A stretch of DNA of 64,000 nucleotides. Source: Diploptera punctata. Lineage: Eukaryota; Arthropoda; Insecta; Blattodea; Blaberidae. Both the position numbers and the translations under genes were made by a program. The notes under the pieces were generated by a model, which worked only from the letters and a program-made list of their open reading frames with translations, did not search any database and had not been told where the DNA came from. The stretch spans positions 1,511,001-1,575,000 of the forward strand of contig JASPKZ010007795.1 in assembly GCA_030220185.1 (NCBI GenBank), read 5' to 3'. Shown here piece after piece: positions 1-10,430 of the stretch (position 1 is its first letter; each line of letters begins with the position of its first letter).

Positions 1-414
1 GGCCATGTGGCCTGTACGGTAAACCTAGCGAAGATGGTCTTGATCTTTCCACCGATGTTTTGGTCTTCCTTGGTCCCTATGTCCAGTTGGGGTATATTGG
101 AATGCCAATTTTGGAAGTCTATTTCTTGCCATTCTTCTCAGATGATTTTTCCATTCTTGTTGGTATCTTGTATATCTTCATTTAAACTTACTCCAAGTTT
201 TCCTCTGATAATAGTGTTCCTTTGGTGATCCAGTCTGTTAACTCCTAACAATGATCGTAAGAAGCGCATTTGGCTTACTTGAAGTTTATGAGAGTTTCTT
301 TTATTTAAACACACACAATTTCTTAAAGTAGGCAAATCAACTTGAAAAATAATTTTTGAGTGCAACGTACAAGAATAGATTTTAATTTTCTCGCTTACCA
401 GGGTAATTACTAAA
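1..414 (-). pseudogene. LINE C-terminal remnant, cut by window edge
   Basis: On the minus strand the region reads as the extreme C-terminal part of a non-LTR retrotransposon polyprotein. FLRSLLGVNRLDHQRNTI is followed, after frame changes, by a GRPKHRWKD-type basic motif. This arrangement (a conserved LRS/LDH segment, then RMxxxRxPK and GRPxxRW) is typical of the region after the RT domain in insect LINEs. The frame is broken near 137, so it is a dead copy. The 3' end of the element lies off the window to the left. Confidence 0.7.
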
Positions 415-471
415 TACATTATCTATGCTATTTATAACACTTATAACCCCGTACAGTAATTTTGTAATGCA

Positions 472-713
472 ATACGCTACAAACAGGGAGATCGGGGGTT
501 TGAGTCTCGGTGGGGTCATGATTTTTCATCTGGCCTAAATCTTGTGACGGCACCATGGTCCTGGGGTCGACTCAGTCTCTAGCAGTAATTGTTCTGGAGT
601 AAAGGCAACCGTCACGCAGGGCTGAAAATTCGGCTGTCTAAAAAAATGTCGGAGCCTTAACCTCCTATTACCCTAAGGACCATAATGTGATCACTTTATG
701 TTTCATTACTTCA
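472..713 (+). mobile_element. SINE-B copy, 5' truncated
   Basis: This is a copy of the tRNA-derived family also found at 9003, 29163, 30568, 49405 (minus) and 61755. The pol III B-box region (GGTTTGAGTCTC) is present but the A box is lost. Diagnostic body segments are the ACTCAGTCTCTAGC stretch, CGTCACGCAGGGCTG, and an end in CCCTAAGGACC...TGATCACTTTA. The family is named locally; its length when complete is about 300 bp. Confidence 0.75.
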
Positions 714-1244
714 CTAGTCAACAAGATGGATGAGAATAACTATTTTAATGTAATGTATGTGTGTTTATTATTAATATGACATTCAAACATTTCCTTTGCG
801 TCACAATGTTTTACAAACTTATATTTTTTAATCAGCAAATAGTATAAAAAATGTTAAATCCGTTCCATATTTAAATGGGTTCTTTCTTTAATGTGAGTAC
901 ACACAATGATATAATCTCTGACCTTAATTGTAATTAACATATTATAAAAATAGGGGATAGAGCGTCCAGTAGTTTAGTGAAGACTGGGGTGTTAGTGTAA
1001 CTTAAACCGTGATTTAAGGGAAGAAAATTATATAGGGAATGATTGTAAAATATAAGATTGGATGGGGATGTATGGAAAATGCATGTATGCGCGGTTACAG
1101 TACCAGTGAATTAGTCTATGGCTAAAGATTAACATAACTGTAACTTCACTGGCTTAATTTTGCCTGTTTTTAATTGACGGAATTATTTACTTATGCCCTA
1201 CCTGTGTACATACATAATGCACAACTTATACCAATAATAATAAT
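714..1244. other. No recognisable feature
   Basis: AT-rich sequence without an open frame of note or a repeat I can match elsewhere in the window. Confidence 0.5.
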
Positions 1245-1259
1245 AATACATATAGTTCT

Positions 1260-1657
1260 GTCGGCCGCGGTGGACTAGTGGATATGCTCCTTGCCGCTGG
1301 TCCCAAGGGTCGCGGCCGGGGTCGATGGATTTTTAGGACGGAAAAATCCAAGGAGCAAGTCCTCCGGGAGGGACTGTAAGCCGTGGGTCCCGAGTCTGAA
1401 GATTTTCAGGCTCGTAAAAAATCCTTAAGCCTGAATGAAAAGGCCTCTAAGCAAAATTTACCGAACTTTCCCGTTCTAGTACTACCTTGGTTTCCTAGAT
1501 GTCAGTATGAGGCGGAACGCTGACCACGTACCACTCAAAATGACATCTATACGAAAACAAGTGTAACTAAATTAGTATGGTTCAAATTCTCCCCTGTAGG
1601 GGGAGAGCGCCTAAATCTCTGTAAAGGGAAAACATAGGCTTACAATACAATACAATA
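1260..1657 (+). mobile_element. SINE-C copy with target-site duplication
   Basis: A roughly 400-bp element starting GGCCGCGGTGGACTAGTGG, which resembles a tRNA A box, with GGGGTCGATGG in the B-box position. The tail is a short TACAA repeat. The same 15 bases, aatacatatagttct, lie directly before (1245-1259) and after (1658-1672), a clear target-site duplication from LINE-type retrotransposition. The body motif GAGTCTGAAGATTTTCAGGC recurs in an older copy near 53440. Confidence 0.8.
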
Positions 1658-1698
1658 AATACATATAGTTCTAATTGGTACTCTTTCAAATTTCTTTA

Positions 1699-2022
1699 AT
1701 CAACTAACTAACTACCCCTGTAGTTTGATGGCCGCGAGAACATAAGCTCTCCATATATTCCTACCCTGATATTTGAGAATTTGTTATGGATTCCCTGAAG
1801 TAAACCTACCCGATGAACCGAATGGGGGACTATTTTATCTCCGGAAATTTTACTCTAATGGAACCCATGTCCGCGTTTCTTGACGGTTGTATTTTCATGG
1901 CACTTTTTTTGTCTGGCTTATCGCCTTCGACTTCTCCGCCATGGGGTACGCTGGCATAGTTCTCGGAGTCATTTGAACACCCAAACCACTCCAAGGCAAA
2001 TATAGCATGGATGGGAAACACG
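1699..2022 (-). mobile_element. Short non-autonomous LINE-alpha derivative
   Basis: In minus orientation it joins the 5' end of a LINE directly to that LINE's 3' end (GCGGCCATCAAACTAC region), with the coding middle missing. The same 5' block occurs at 42300-42550 and 45660-45965. Eight-base direct repeats tttcttta flank it (1691-1698 and 2023-2030), so it moved as a short unit. The open frame across it is not a real gene. Confidence 0.7.
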
Positions 2023-2030
2023 TTTCTTTA

Positions 2031-2419
2031 TGTGGAAATTTCTGAAAATCTTAATTACAACAAATTTATTAACTGAATGTAAAGATAACTGAAATCAACA
2101 TAAAATAGCAATTCATCTTATTTAAAAAAATAAGTATTAATTTCACTTAATAAAATAAAGGATCGACAAGCCAATATATATTATTAGAACTTGTTTTCGA
2201 TTTTTTTTAAATCAGTATTGAAAAGTAAGAAAGAGTTTCAAATTTTTAAGAGGTAAAAATAATATACAAGGTTGTTTTAGGAAGGTTTATAAGAATTCAC
2301 ATCGTTGACATCATAATATTCATAATTGATAATGTCAATAATTGCTGTACAATTTTTCTAATGGGATTCAAGTTGGCCGATATAGATAAGTTTACTTCAT
2401 GCACGTATGTATTGAAAGA
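2031..2419. other. AT-rich, no recognisable feature
   Basis: Low-complexity A/T-rich DNA without coding potential or matched repeats. Confidence 0.5.
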
Positions 2420-4115
2420 TATGCTTATCATAAGTAATGCCACGAGTAATTTCCAAATTATCGATAAATTCACGACTCACGAAGTGAAGAGTGAATTTAT
2501 CTAGATAATATGGAAATCAAGAATGGCATTTGTTAGGACTATTTAACGAATAGAATTTAAGCTGTTTACTCACAAATCATTATTTAACTCATGCCCCAAA
2601 TGGGAGTCAATGACCAATCACAATTCAATGATTGTTTTATTTACAACCAATCACAGACGTGTTTCGCCAAAAATATACCAACCGAAGTTTATCATAAGTA
2701 ATGCCACGAGTGATTTCCAAATTATCGATAAATTCACGACTCACGAAGTGAGGAGTGAATTTATCTAGAGAATTTGGAAATCAAGAGTGGCATTTGTTAG
2801 GACTATTTAACGAATAAAATTAAGCTGTTTACTCACAAATCATTATTTAACTATAGTTATTTTAAAATATTTATATATTTAATGTAAACGGCGATGTTTG
2901 AAAACAAATGAGAAACGATAGGTACGCTTCTACTGCTTCTTTTGTTTATCACTGCAACCAGATCATACTATTTATTGCCAAAGGAACGCAATATTGTAAG
3001 GAGGAGCTTTCTTTAATATGGTAATCATAACACTGATAAATATTTGGTGAAACACGACTCTGATTGGTTGTAAAACAGAAATCATTGAAACGTGATTGGT
3101 CATTGACTCCCATTTGGGGCATGAGTTAAATAGTCATAATAAAGAAAGCACCTCCTTTTTAACATTCTGAATAGGCCATAGCATTATTTTGCAGTGACTG
3201 ACCCTCCAAGAAATACGGCTACCAGATTGTATATAATACATCAGTTAGGAAAAACCGGGTAAGTCTTCAAAGTGATTTTTTACAGGAGAGCAAAAACTAG
3301 TTCAATGACTTACATCAAAGAGTGCATACATCGAAAATTCAATGATTAATAACACCGTCACTATTCGCTTGACGACTTACCCGTTTTTACCGAACGTACA
3401 TCGGACCAAAAGCTATCGGGAGATGTTAATAACTCATTTTCGTCCAAAAGTTAACTTACCGGTTTTTCCTAACTGATGTAGAAAGCGCATGCAATAGATA
3501 GTATTAAAACATTTGCAACAATTGATTTTACCACAAAAAAAACACTGTTTGCACTTTCTTAAACGAATTATTTTTCAGGAAATGACTTGCAGAAAAATAT
3601 AATTGACATATTTACATCATAGGATATCAAATTAATTAATACCTATAACGTTGGTTATAAATTTCTCCACTAGGGCGCATTCTTACAATATTGTGATCCT
3701 TTGGCAATAAATAATATTATGATCTTGTTGCAGCGATGAACAAAGGAAGCAAATGAAGCGTACCAATCGTTTCTCATTTGTTTTCAAACGTCGCCGTTTA
3801 CATTAAATATATAAATATTTTAAAATAACTATACTTAAATAATGATTTGTGAGTAAACAGCTTAATTCTATTCGTTAAAGAGTCCTAATAAATGCCACGA
3901 GTGATTTCCAAATTATCGATAAATTCACGATTCACGAAGTGAGGAGTGAATTTATCTAGAAAATATCGAAATCACCCGTGGCATTACTTATGATAATCTT
4001 CAGTTGGTAAATTTTAGGCGAAACAAAACTGTCATTGGTTGTAAATAAAAAAAGCATTGAAATGTGATTGGTCATTGACTCCCATTTGGGGCACGAGTTA
4101 AATAGTCATAAATTA
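2420..4115. mobile_element. Family P foldback complex with long inverted arms
   Basis: Left arm (about 2578-3010) and right arm (about 3670-4110) are inverted copies of each other over roughly 400 bases. They start at ACTATTTAACTCATGCCCC and include TTATCATAAGTAATGCC and AAACGGCGATGTTTGAAAAC. Each arm contains a smaller hairpin around ATAAATTCAC...GTGAATTTAT. Another partial arm lies at 2420-2577, and an internal end occurs near 3060-3130. No transposase frame is visible, so this is a non-autonomous DNA element or foldback. The superfamily is unknown. Confidence 0.6.
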
Positions 4116-4184
4116 ATGTTGTAATATTTTACGCCTTAAAATATTGATTTTAACTTGAAAATGATCTATCCTATCTGATGTAAA

Positions 4185-4345
4185 TATTACGGACAATGAA
4201 ATAAATACGCGAAATGTCGTAAAAGGCCGGTCATTGACATTGATCACTTTGGATGAGTAATATAGTTAATCCACTAACTTTTCCATCTAACTCTTACTTG
4301 CCTATTTTATCACCCTAACTTGACCTACATTAGTGGTCAAGTAAG
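4185..4345. repeat. Left arm of inverted repeat flanking a family P copy
   Basis: The segment containing AAAGGCCGGTCATTGAC and TTATCACCCTAAC is repeated in inverted orientation at about 6135-6300 (GTCAATGACCGGCC-type and GTTAGGGTGATAA). The two arms enclose a family P copy that itself contains a Penelope relic. This suggests three nested insertions. Confidence 0.6.
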
Positions 4346-4348
4346 TGT

Positions 4349-4500
4349 GACTATTTAACTCAAACCCCAAATGGGAGTCATGACCAATCACATTTCAATT
4401 AATTTTGATTTACAACTAATCTCCGTATTTTTCACCTCGATTTTATCAGTTTAATTTTATCATATTAAAATCAAGCTCCTCCTTTTTATCATTTTGAATA
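4349..4500 (+). mobile_element. Family P copy B, left part
   Basis: Begins GACTATTTAACTCAAACCCC, the same terminus as at 18645 and 2578, and runs to TTTTGAATAG. The matching right part resumes at about 5510 with TTTTGAATAGGCC. The intervening Penelope foldback is therefore an insertion, with TTTTGAATAG present on both sides. Confidence 0.55.
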
Positions 4501-4570
4501 GTAATATAATGTACGGTTAAAAACTATAATATAGTTACCTTGTAGGTCCGTCCCCTCAACTTGAGTTCTT

Positions 4571-4990
4571 TTAAAACTCTGTAGGCATTTCGGGACTAGT
4601 CCCATCATCAGCAGAATGCATTAGGTCCGTTCTTGTTGACCCTTGTTGAAGCACTGACTTGGTTGTGAGAATTTTGTACAGAGGATTGTGTGGATTAGGT
4701 GTGTATTCATTGAGAATCAGGTTGCTGTTGATTTCTCTTAGGATTGCGATTTCCTCCAGTATATTTATTCTCATTGGAGTGTTTTCTCTATGTACTATTG
4801 TGGGGGTGTTATCGATGTTATGCATATGGTGTCCAGCTTGAATTACATGTTCTGCGTAACTTGATTTTCCTCCATTGTAAACGAAATCTCTGAAATGTTC
4901 CTTGAATCTAATGTTGAAGCTTCTGTTAGTTTTTCCAATGTAGAATTTATTGCAGTCTGTACATGTTAATTTGTAGATGCCTTTATTGTC
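4571..4990 (-). pseudogene. Penelope GIY-YIG endonuclease remnant (minus arm)
   Basis: Read on the minus strand: a cysteine segment, then FYIGKTNRSF, then RFKEHFRDFVYNGGKSSYA, HVIQAGHHMHNID and a tail ending HSADDGTSPE. The YIGKTxR...R.KEH pattern is the start of the GIY-YIG nuclease domain found at the C-terminus of Penelope-like retroelements. The RT that should precede it is missing. Confidence 0.7.
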
Positions 4991-5054
4991 GAATTCATCT
5001 ATTTCTTCGATGTTGTTGTTTATTAAATTGTTTAGTTTGTTGTCAGTTCTTCAA

Positions 5055-5397
5055 CATTAGATTCAAGGAACATTTCAGAGATTTCGTTTACAATGGAGGA
5101 AAATCAAGTTACGCAAAACATGTAATTCAAGCTGGACACCATATGCATAACATCGATAACACCCTCACAATAGTACATAGAGAAAACATTACAATGAGAA
5201 TAAATATACTGGAGGAAATCGTAATCCTAAGAGAAATCAACAGCAACCTGATTCTCAATGAATACACACCTAATCCACACAATCCTCTGTACAAAATTCT
5301 CACAACCAAGTCAGTGCTTCAACAAGGGTCAGCAATAACGGACCTAATGCATTCTGCTGATGATGGGACTAGTCCCGAAAGGCCTACAGAGTTTTAA
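5055..5397 (+). pseudogene. Penelope GIY-YIG endonuclease remnant (plus arm)
   Basis: The mirror copy of the minus arm, beginning inside the domain at FNIRFKEHFRDF and continuing to DDGTSPERPTEF with a stop. It lacks the YIG core, so it could not be active. The methionine upstream lies in the loop between the arms and is not a real start. Confidence 0.65.
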
Positions 5398-5509
5398 AAG
5401 AACTTAAGTTGAGGAGACGGACCTACAAGATAACTATATTATAGTTTTTAACCGTACATTATATTACTGTGAACTAATACCTCAACGGAAAATCACCATG
5501 AATTTTACT

Positions 5510-6095
5510 AGTATCTATTTTGAATAGGCCAGAGCATTATTTTGAAGTGACCGACTCTGTAAGAAATACGGCTACCAGATTATATATGTAGCGCACGAAT
5601 GTAAACAGATACTGCTTGCGGGATATAATAGAAAAACATTCATAATAATTGATTATACAACAATAAAAAGAAACCACTGTTTGCACTTTCTTAAACGTAT
5701 TATTTCCCAGGAATTTACATTCCAGAAAAATATAATTTACATCATAGGACATCAGAAATTAATTAATAACATATAATATTGGTTATAAACAGTTTGATGC
5801 GTTTCATTTTTTATCCACTAGGGTGCAGTTTTTACAATATTGCGATCCGTTGGCAATAAATAATATGATCTGGTTGCAGTGATGTCGAAGTAAAGCATAA
5901 CAAACGTTTCTCATTTGTTTTCAAACATCGCCGTTTACGTTAAATATATGAATATTTTAAAATAAGTATATTTAAATAATGATTTGTGAGTAAACAGCTT
6001 AATGTTATTCGTTAAATAGTTCTAACAATGCCACTCTTGATTTCCAATTTATATACAGAATTTGGAAATCACTCGTGACATTACTTATGATAAAA
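5510..6095 (+). mobile_element. Family P copy B, right part
   Basis: Continues the copy begun at 4349. It contains AGAAATACGGCTACCAGAT, AACATCGCCGTTTACGTTA, GTGAGTAAACAGCTTAATG, and ends in GGAAATCACTCGTGACATT followed by ACTTATGATA. Copies at 3155-3996 and 18800-19237 show the same order. Confidence 0.6.
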
Positions 6096-6134
6096 TGGGC
6101 ATAATGTTAATGCTAACTTGTCAATCTAACACTA

Positions 6135-6300
6135 ACGTGATCAGGTTAGGGTGATAAAATGGGCAAATTAGTATTAGGTGGGCAAATTAGTTTTAGATGG
6201 GCATGTTAGTATTAACGTTATTGCTCATCCAAAGTGAACAATGTCGTTAATGACCGGCCTTTTATGACATTTCCCGTATTTACTCCATTGTCCGTAACAT
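6135..6300. repeat. Right arm of inverted repeat flanking family P copy B
   Basis: Inverted partner of 4185-4345. It includes a local repeat of GGGCAAATTAGT/GGGCATGTTAGT and ends near TCCATTGTCCGTAACAT. Confidence 0.55.
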
Positions 6301-7215
6301 ATAAAATTCTGAAAATAATTTTTAAATTCTATAAATATATACAGACTTGTTAAATATAAAAATACAGACACAAAGGAAACTGGTGTGAATGTTGTTGTTA
6401 GGAAATGGTTCTTAATGGCATCCACCAGTCTTCTGCTGTGCCTTATTGTGTGCATTGGTTACTTGTGGTGACTGATGCATAATGTATAATGTTGGGGTGA
6501 AGAGAAAGGAGGGGTGTCCTTTTTTAGTCTTCTCTCTCTTTCCCTTTTCCATGACACCCACCAGAGCTCCTGTTCATCTCCCCCTCAGGAATGATCATGG
6601 CCAAAGCAGGAAGTTCGGATCAATCTGTCCCATGAAACCCATGGAAACAGCATCCTATTTTTTATTCTATTGTACGTTTCATAGAAGAAGGCCTTTCATG
6701 CAAACCTTCTAAATATAGGTCATTTTGCTCACACCTGGAAGCGCATTGGCTTTTGAGTTTGGCACTCGATGTGATGATGAATTAGTCACTTGAGCGGACA
6801 TTTTTACACCTCACTAATCATAAACCTGTCTTCTACTCTTTTTATTATTATTTCGGGACCCAGAAACACACCGGAACTATGAGTGTTAGAACAGTAATGC
6901 GAGAACAGGGGTTTGTAACCTTTGTCCACCTGTTTTCTAGATATATATTTTTATTTCTTGTTAGATCAGGTACGAGTTCTTGGGTTGCATGTTATTTATT
7001 GAAATACGTACAGCTTTTGAAAAAAAATGATGCGCAACTCTAAATGATTGAAAGTTAAAGTTTTGAAGAGCGATTCACACCAGTAAGATGTTACGTGTGA
7101 GTACGGCGTAAGTCTTCTTAATGCAGTATTTGTATTGTTCGTTTCAGTTGAGCAGCCGTTAAGATACTCTATGCGATGACGCGGGCCCTGGTTCGATCTT
7201 TATCAGGAAGATTTT
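6301..7215. other. No recognisable feature
   Basis: Several short open frames occur but none shows a known motif. A B-box-like GGTTCGATC at about 7190 hints at an old SINE head but is not enough to call one. Confidence 0.45.
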
Positions 7216-7219
7216 TTAA

Positions 7220-7790
7220 TAACTAACTCACTGGCACTATCGAACCCGTAGGTTCATGGCCGCGCTGACATAAGCTCTCATAACATCCTTAACTTGAGCT
7301 AATTTTTTTCCAATCATTCCCTGTATAATCTACTTCCCTCACATCATTTGTTAATGTTATTCTCCCACTTCATTCTTGGTCTACCAACTGGGCGTTTTCC
7401 CTCTGGTTTTCCTACAAGAAGCTTCCATGCATGTCTTTCATTCCCCATTCGTGCCACATGTCCTGCCCATCGCAGTCTACGAGACTTAACTGTTCATATC
7501 ATAAAGACAATGTAGTTCACTGTTATGTAGTCTTCTCAATTCACCTGTCTGTTAATCTCTCTTCAGTCCAAAAATGTTCCTAAGAACTTTATTCTCAAAT
7601 AGCCTACTTGTAATGCCCTTTCCTCCCTTAAAGTAAAAGCCCATGTTTCGTATCCATATAAATTAACTGGTAGAATAATAATTTTATATATTTTTAGTTT
7701 AACGTGTTTTGAAAGAAGTTGGGACGTCAAGAGTCTCTTTAATGCATATAGCATGCATTTCCAGAATTGAGCATATGTTCAATTTCTTTT
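7220..7790 (-). pseudogene. LINE-alpha 3' end with RT C-terminal segment
   Basis: The minus strand encodes KIYKIIILPVNLYGYETWAF, the conserved LYGxETW segment that follows the RT domain in many LINEs. Further downstream come HVARMGNERHAWKLLVGKP and GRPRMKW, and then the family 3' end GTCAGCGCGGCCATGAACC. Stops and frame changes separate the pieces. The same 3' end recurs at 11310, 12713, 18425 (inverted), 36230, 42206, 45264 and 60895, making this the most abundant LINE of the window. Confidence 0.75.
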
Positions 7791-7904
7791 TTCATCTCAT
7801 TCCTATTATTTTTTAATAACGTCGTTAATTTTCATAATGCCTACACGTTACCAGGGTTTGTTAAATAAATAATTTTGTATATATAGGGGAATAAATAAAT
7901 TAAT

Positions 7905-8925
7905 CTGAATAGGGATGCCTTTTTCTTTTAGGAAATATTGTGGAATATCCTAAAAGAAAAAGGCCTCCCTATTCAGATTATAGAAACTGTTAAGAGCTTG
8001 TACTATGGAACAAATATTTGTATTGACCCTCAGTTGACTAAAAATAAGACATTTTTTTCAAATAAACCAAAGAGTACGACAAGGGTGTTCACTCTCACCT
8101 ATATTATTTAATATTTATATGGACGATATCCTAAAAGAATGGAAGAAGGTTTTAACTAATGATGGAATATTAATTGGTAATAAAGATAAAATAAATGCTT
8201 TATTATTCGCTGACGATGTTGTACTTTTAGCAGAATCTGAAAATGAGCTCCAAATGTTAGCATATGAATTTAAATTAATAGCCAATAGATATAATTGTAA
8301 AATATCAATAAATAAGTCAAAAGTAATGGCATTTATTGGTAAATATGGAATTAGATAAAAAAATTGTACTGGATAACAAAATAATAGAACAAGTATTACA
8401 TTTCCAATATTTAGGATGTGATATAACTTATAGAGAAAATAAAGATATAGAAAATAAAGTAAATAAATTTCAGGCTATTTGTGGAACCATAAAAAGAACC
8501 TTAGGTCGGAAAACAAGGAAAGATACGAAACTTAAATTATATAAAACAATGGCTGTTCCTTTGTTGTTGTATGGAAGTGAAAATTGGATAATGAAATCAA
8601 GGGATAAAAGCAGGATACAGACTGCGGAAATGCTGTTTTTACGTAATGTGAAAGGATGCACAAGGGCGGATAGAATAAGGAATGAAACTATACGAGAAGA
8701 ATTAAATATATATAAAATTGAAGATAAAATCAGCGAAAATAATAAGAAATGGACAGAACACTTAATGAGAATGAACAACGAAAGAATACCAAAAAGAACC
8801 TTCCTGTATAATCCCAGAGGAATAAGAGATGTTGGCCGACCACGTAGAAGATGGACTCCACTTTTAACTTCGCCGGAACAGGCTGCATAGCCTATACCTT
8901 GTAGTAAAAGAAGAAGAAATAAATT
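7905..8925 (+). pseudogene. LINE-beta RT, 5' truncated with foldback end
   Basis: The plus strand encodes the second half of a reverse transcriptase: EILWNIL-like start, RVRQGCSLSP-region (frameshifted), MDDILKEWKKV, the catalytic LFADDVVLLAESE, then INKSKVMAF, FQYLGCDITY, LLLYGSENWIM, LRNVKGCTRADRIRNE and GRPRRRW. A frameshift separates the frames near 8340-8358. The 3' end is a GAA-rich tail. The 5' end is a 32-bp inverted repeat (7903-7934 against 7949-7980), a snap-back junction. An inverted sister copy is at 32384-33700. Confidence 0.85.
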
Positions 8926-9002
8926 AAAGGGAACAGGTCATACAGGCCTATAGAAAATGAATAACAATTGTAATATTTCATCTGATTAATTTAAACCAAG
9001 AG

Positions 9003-9305
9003 GGGCACGCCTTAGCGTAGAGGTTAAGGCACTGAGCTACAAGCCGGAGGGTCGAGGGTTCAAGTCCCGTTGGGGTCAGGATTTTTAAACTGACCCAAAC
9101 CCTCTGGCGGCACTATGGCCCTGGGGTTGACTCAGCCTCTAACTGAAATGAGTACCATACGCTTGTTCTGGGGTAAAGGCGGCCGTCACGCAGGGCTGAC
9201 AACCCGGCTGACATAAAGTGCCGATTGTCTAGAAAAAGTGGGAGCCCTAACCTCCTACTACCCCAAGGGCCTCCTCAGGCCTGTTGTGGGATCACTTTAC
9301 TTTAA
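9003..9305 (+). mobile_element. SINE-B copy, near full length
   Basis: tRNA-like head with A box TTAGCGTAGAGGTTAAGG and B box GGTTCAAGTCCC. The body has CTGACCCAAACCCTCTGGCG, CGTCACGCAGGGCTGACAAC, and the end GGCCTGTTGTGGGATCAC. It is the best-preserved copy in the window along with 29163. Confidence 0.85.
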
Positions 9306-9589
9306 TTTAAACCAAGTCAATATCTAATTTCAATATACAAGTAAGCCCTGGTGTATTGCATTGCTTCGTGCAGTCTGTTACTAGCAGGGACGGTTGTGTC
9401 TAGTGGAGGGAACGTCTGTTTCCCATGCATGAGGTCGCATGTTCGATCCCGCTGTCATGTTTTATTTTTCTCTCTCTCGTCCTTATTTCAATTAATTTTG
9501 TTTGTTTTGTTTTATTTGTTTTTGCTTGTTTTATTAATAGCATTTACCGCACTACTTATTTACGCGAAATTATTTTCCCTTGCAATCTA

Positions 9590-10265
9590 CAGAAAGGTCT
9601 GTATCAACTTACCAAATTACAGAAGAATATGGATTAAAGATATCTACAGAAAAAACAAAAAGTATGGCATTTCAAGGTGTAGATCCTGTCAGAAGTAAAA
9701 TTGTACTGGACAATAAAATTTTGGAGCAGGTGAATAATTTTACATATCTAGGATGCAATATCTCATATGAAGAAGAAAAGGATGTAAATGCAAAAATATG
9801 TTTTTTTAAGAATTTTAGTGTTAATAAATTCTATCTTCAAGCCACAGTTAGTCCAAAAGCATTCAAGACTGAAAGTGTATAAAACACTGGCTCTTCCAAC
9901 TCTTTTGTATGGTAGCGAAGTATGGACGTTGAAACAGAAGGATATACAGAGACTTAGATCTGCTGAAATGAGATATCTTCGGAGGACTGCAGGATACACA
10001 CTACTAGATCACAAAAAAAATGAAGACATCTTAGAAGAATTACACATGGAATCTTTAGAAAACAAAATTTCTGATTATAAGTCAAGATGGATGCAACATG
10101 TTCATCGAATGGAAGATCACAGAATACCCAAACAAATGTTAAGATATCAACCTGCAGGAAGAAGAAGACCAGGACGTCCACTCAAAAGACTTTTGGATGG
10201 TGTTTCTCTTGAGGCCGAAACAGGTCAACAAATGGCCTAAATTCGTGAATGTACTATGATGATGA
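9590..10265 (+). pseudogene. LINE-gamma C-terminal remnant
   Basis: Encodes LKISTEKTKSMAF, KILEQVNNFTYLGCNISY, a frame change near 9800, then RLKVYKTLALPTLLYGSEVW, LRRTAGYTLLDHKKNEDI, RWMQHVHRMEDHRIPKQ and RRRPGRP. These are the thumb and post-RT segments of an insect LINE. The element lacks its catalytic FADD box (5' truncated near 9590). The last frame ends at 10240 with a stop. Confidence 0.8.
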
Positions 10266-10430
10266 TATTTTAATTTACAATTTATTTATTAATATTATTA
10301 TATATTAATTATATTATTTTATATTATAATTTACAATTTATTTATTAATAATATTATATATTAGTAATATTATTATATTGTAACAAATGGCCTAAATTCG
10401 TGAATGTACTATGATGATGATGATATTTTC
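10222..10430 (+). repeat. Duplicated LINE-gamma 3' terminus
   Basis: The sequence AACAAATGGCCTAAATTCGT and the following GAATGTACTATGATGATGAT occur twice, starting at about 10224 and about 10382. They are separated by AT-rich DNA with its own short repeats (TTTACAATTTATTTATTAAT). It is a direct duplication of about 158-bp period covering the LINE tail. Confidence 0.7.

Larger units (their letters stand above)
4500..5470. mobile_element. Penelope-like element end as inverted duplication
   Basis: Two nearly identical arms of about 415 bp face each other: about 4500-4925 on the minus strand and about 5054-5467 on the plus strand, separated by about 130 bp. Both arms encode the C-terminal end of a GIY-YIG nuclease and share the outer sequence TACGGTTAAAAACTATAATA. 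Inverted and partial tandem copies are a known habit of Penelope-like elements. No intact RT is present. Confidence 0.7.

Noticed and set aside
9351..9698. Hydrophobic 115-codon frame upstream of LINE-gamma
   Set aside because: T-rich DNA gives Phe/Leu-rich translations; no start context or motif, and it overlaps the LINE start in another frame.
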